12,743 nucleotides of DNA from SIG452 sp045638525 (lineage in GTDB: Bacteria > Bacillota > Clostridia > UMGS1840): NCBI GenBank assembly GCA_045638525.1, contig JAZUBQ010000027.1:1-12743 (forward strand), read 5' to 3'. Each line of letters opens with the position of its first letter. Positions within the stretch are counted from its first letter, which is position 1. The position numbers were made by a program, and so were the translations under genes. This document shows, one piece after another, positions 12,405 to 12,743 of this stretch. A model generated the notes under the pieces. The model ran no database searches. It saw only the letters and a list, made by a program, of their open reading frames with translations, and was not told the DNA's origin.

Positions 12405-12743
12405 TTAGTCGCCAAAGCAAGTACCGATGGCTTTTGCAGCTTGTACCAATTCGCCGTTGGGGTCAACTGCTTTGTTGGCACCGATTACATCTTCTAAGGA
12501 AGCGTAGGTCATCTGATTGTCCTTTAAGGCAACCATATTGCCGAATTTACCTGCCATTGCAAGTTCAACAGCAGCTACACCGTAACGGGTGGACAGAATT
12601 CTGTCTGCCGCAGAGGGAGAACCTCCACGCTGAATGTGACCTAAAATAGTTGCTCTTGCTTCCAGGCCAACCATTGCTTCCAAATCCTCTGCAACCTTCT
12701 GTGCAATACCGCCCAGACGGATGGGGTCGGGACTTCCTTCGAT
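12405..12743 (-). CDS. pfkA: 6-phosphofructokinase, C-terminal part (5' end outside the window)
   Basis: The frame is open from the right edge to TAA 12405-12407 and encodes the last 112 residues. They match the end of bacterial ATP-dependent phosphofructokinase, the committed step of glycolysis (fructose-6-P to fructose-1,6-bisphosphate): I-x-LGGIAQKVAEDLE, then the very conserved LGHIQRGGSPSAADRILSTR with the arginine and Gly-rich loop contacting fructose-6-phosphate, then the C-terminal VALKDNQMT strand. The catalytic and ATP-binding half is off the window. The tail after residue 70 of the visible part (ASLEDVIGANKAVDPNGELVQ) is typical in length. A terminator follows and the next gene has its own promoter, so the two are separate units, though they serve consecutive steps. 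Confidence 0.92.
   Translation of the reverse strand: MEGSPDPIRLGGIAQKVAEDLEAMVGLEARATILGHIQRGGSPSAADRILSTRYGVAAVELAMAGKFGNMVALKDNQMTYASLEDVIGANKAVDPNGELVQAAKAIGTCFGD

Noticed and set aside
1..12743. CRISPR array, insertion sequence or transposase
   Set aside because: No regularly spaced repeats, no transposase or integrase motifs and no flanking terminal inverted repeats were found on either strand.

Overview
The window looks like low-GC Firmicutes DNA, most likely from an uncultured gut-type clostridium. It is AT-rich, has AGGAGG-type ribosome binding sites, textbook TTGACA-17-TATAAT promoters and many strong intrinsic terminators, and it carries clostridial-looking PfkA, ROK-kinase and EutH-like proteins. 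I cannot name the species. Almost every intact gene is on the minus strand, so transcription mostly runs right to left.

Left end (1-1900) is worn accessory DNA. It holds the 3' end of an unknown plus-strand gene, a sigma-70 region-4 remnant placed head to head with the last part of a sensor histidine kinase, a small Cys-containing remnant, a complete one-gene unit for a 50-residue Lys/Glu-rich peptide with its own promoter and terminator, a GC-rich patch ending in a terminator, and several stand-alone terminator hairpins. Next (1901-2994) is a single-gene unit for a DUF4268 protein with a PD-(D/E)xK-like N-terminus.

Positions 3073-6663 hold the most striking block. It is one minus-strand cluster that opens at a near-consensus promoter and closes at a perfect 14-bp terminator stem. 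Reading order is macrodomain-HTH fusion, SDR oxidoreductase, small VWA (MIDAS) protein, ADP-ribosylglycohydrolase. Two ADP-ribose-handling folds, one fused to a DNA-binding-like domain, plus a VWA protein suggest an ADP-ribose/NAD-linked regulatory or stress system. A perfect 13-bp inverted repeat overlaps a possible internal promoter before the VWA gene.

Positions 6758-8754 are a two-gene unit: a PHP-family (histidinol-phosphatase-like) hydrolase followed by an EutH-family transporter, with no other eut genes. Positions 8885-9689 are a deletion scar, in which the start of a sugar-binding lipoprotein gene is joined out of frame to the last third of a GH3 beta-glucosidase gene.

Positions 10127-12167 are a single-gene unit with an ideal promoter. 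It encodes a 632-residue fusion of class I mannose-6-phosphate isomerase and a ROK-family sugar kinase. The right edge (12405-12743) is the C-terminal part of 6-phosphofructokinase. Together the right-hand genes point to sugar uptake (now broken), hexose phosphorylation and isomerisation, and entry into glycolysis. Several gene starts are re-assigned from the ribosome binding sites (VWA, SDR, EutH-like) and differ from the longest open frame.
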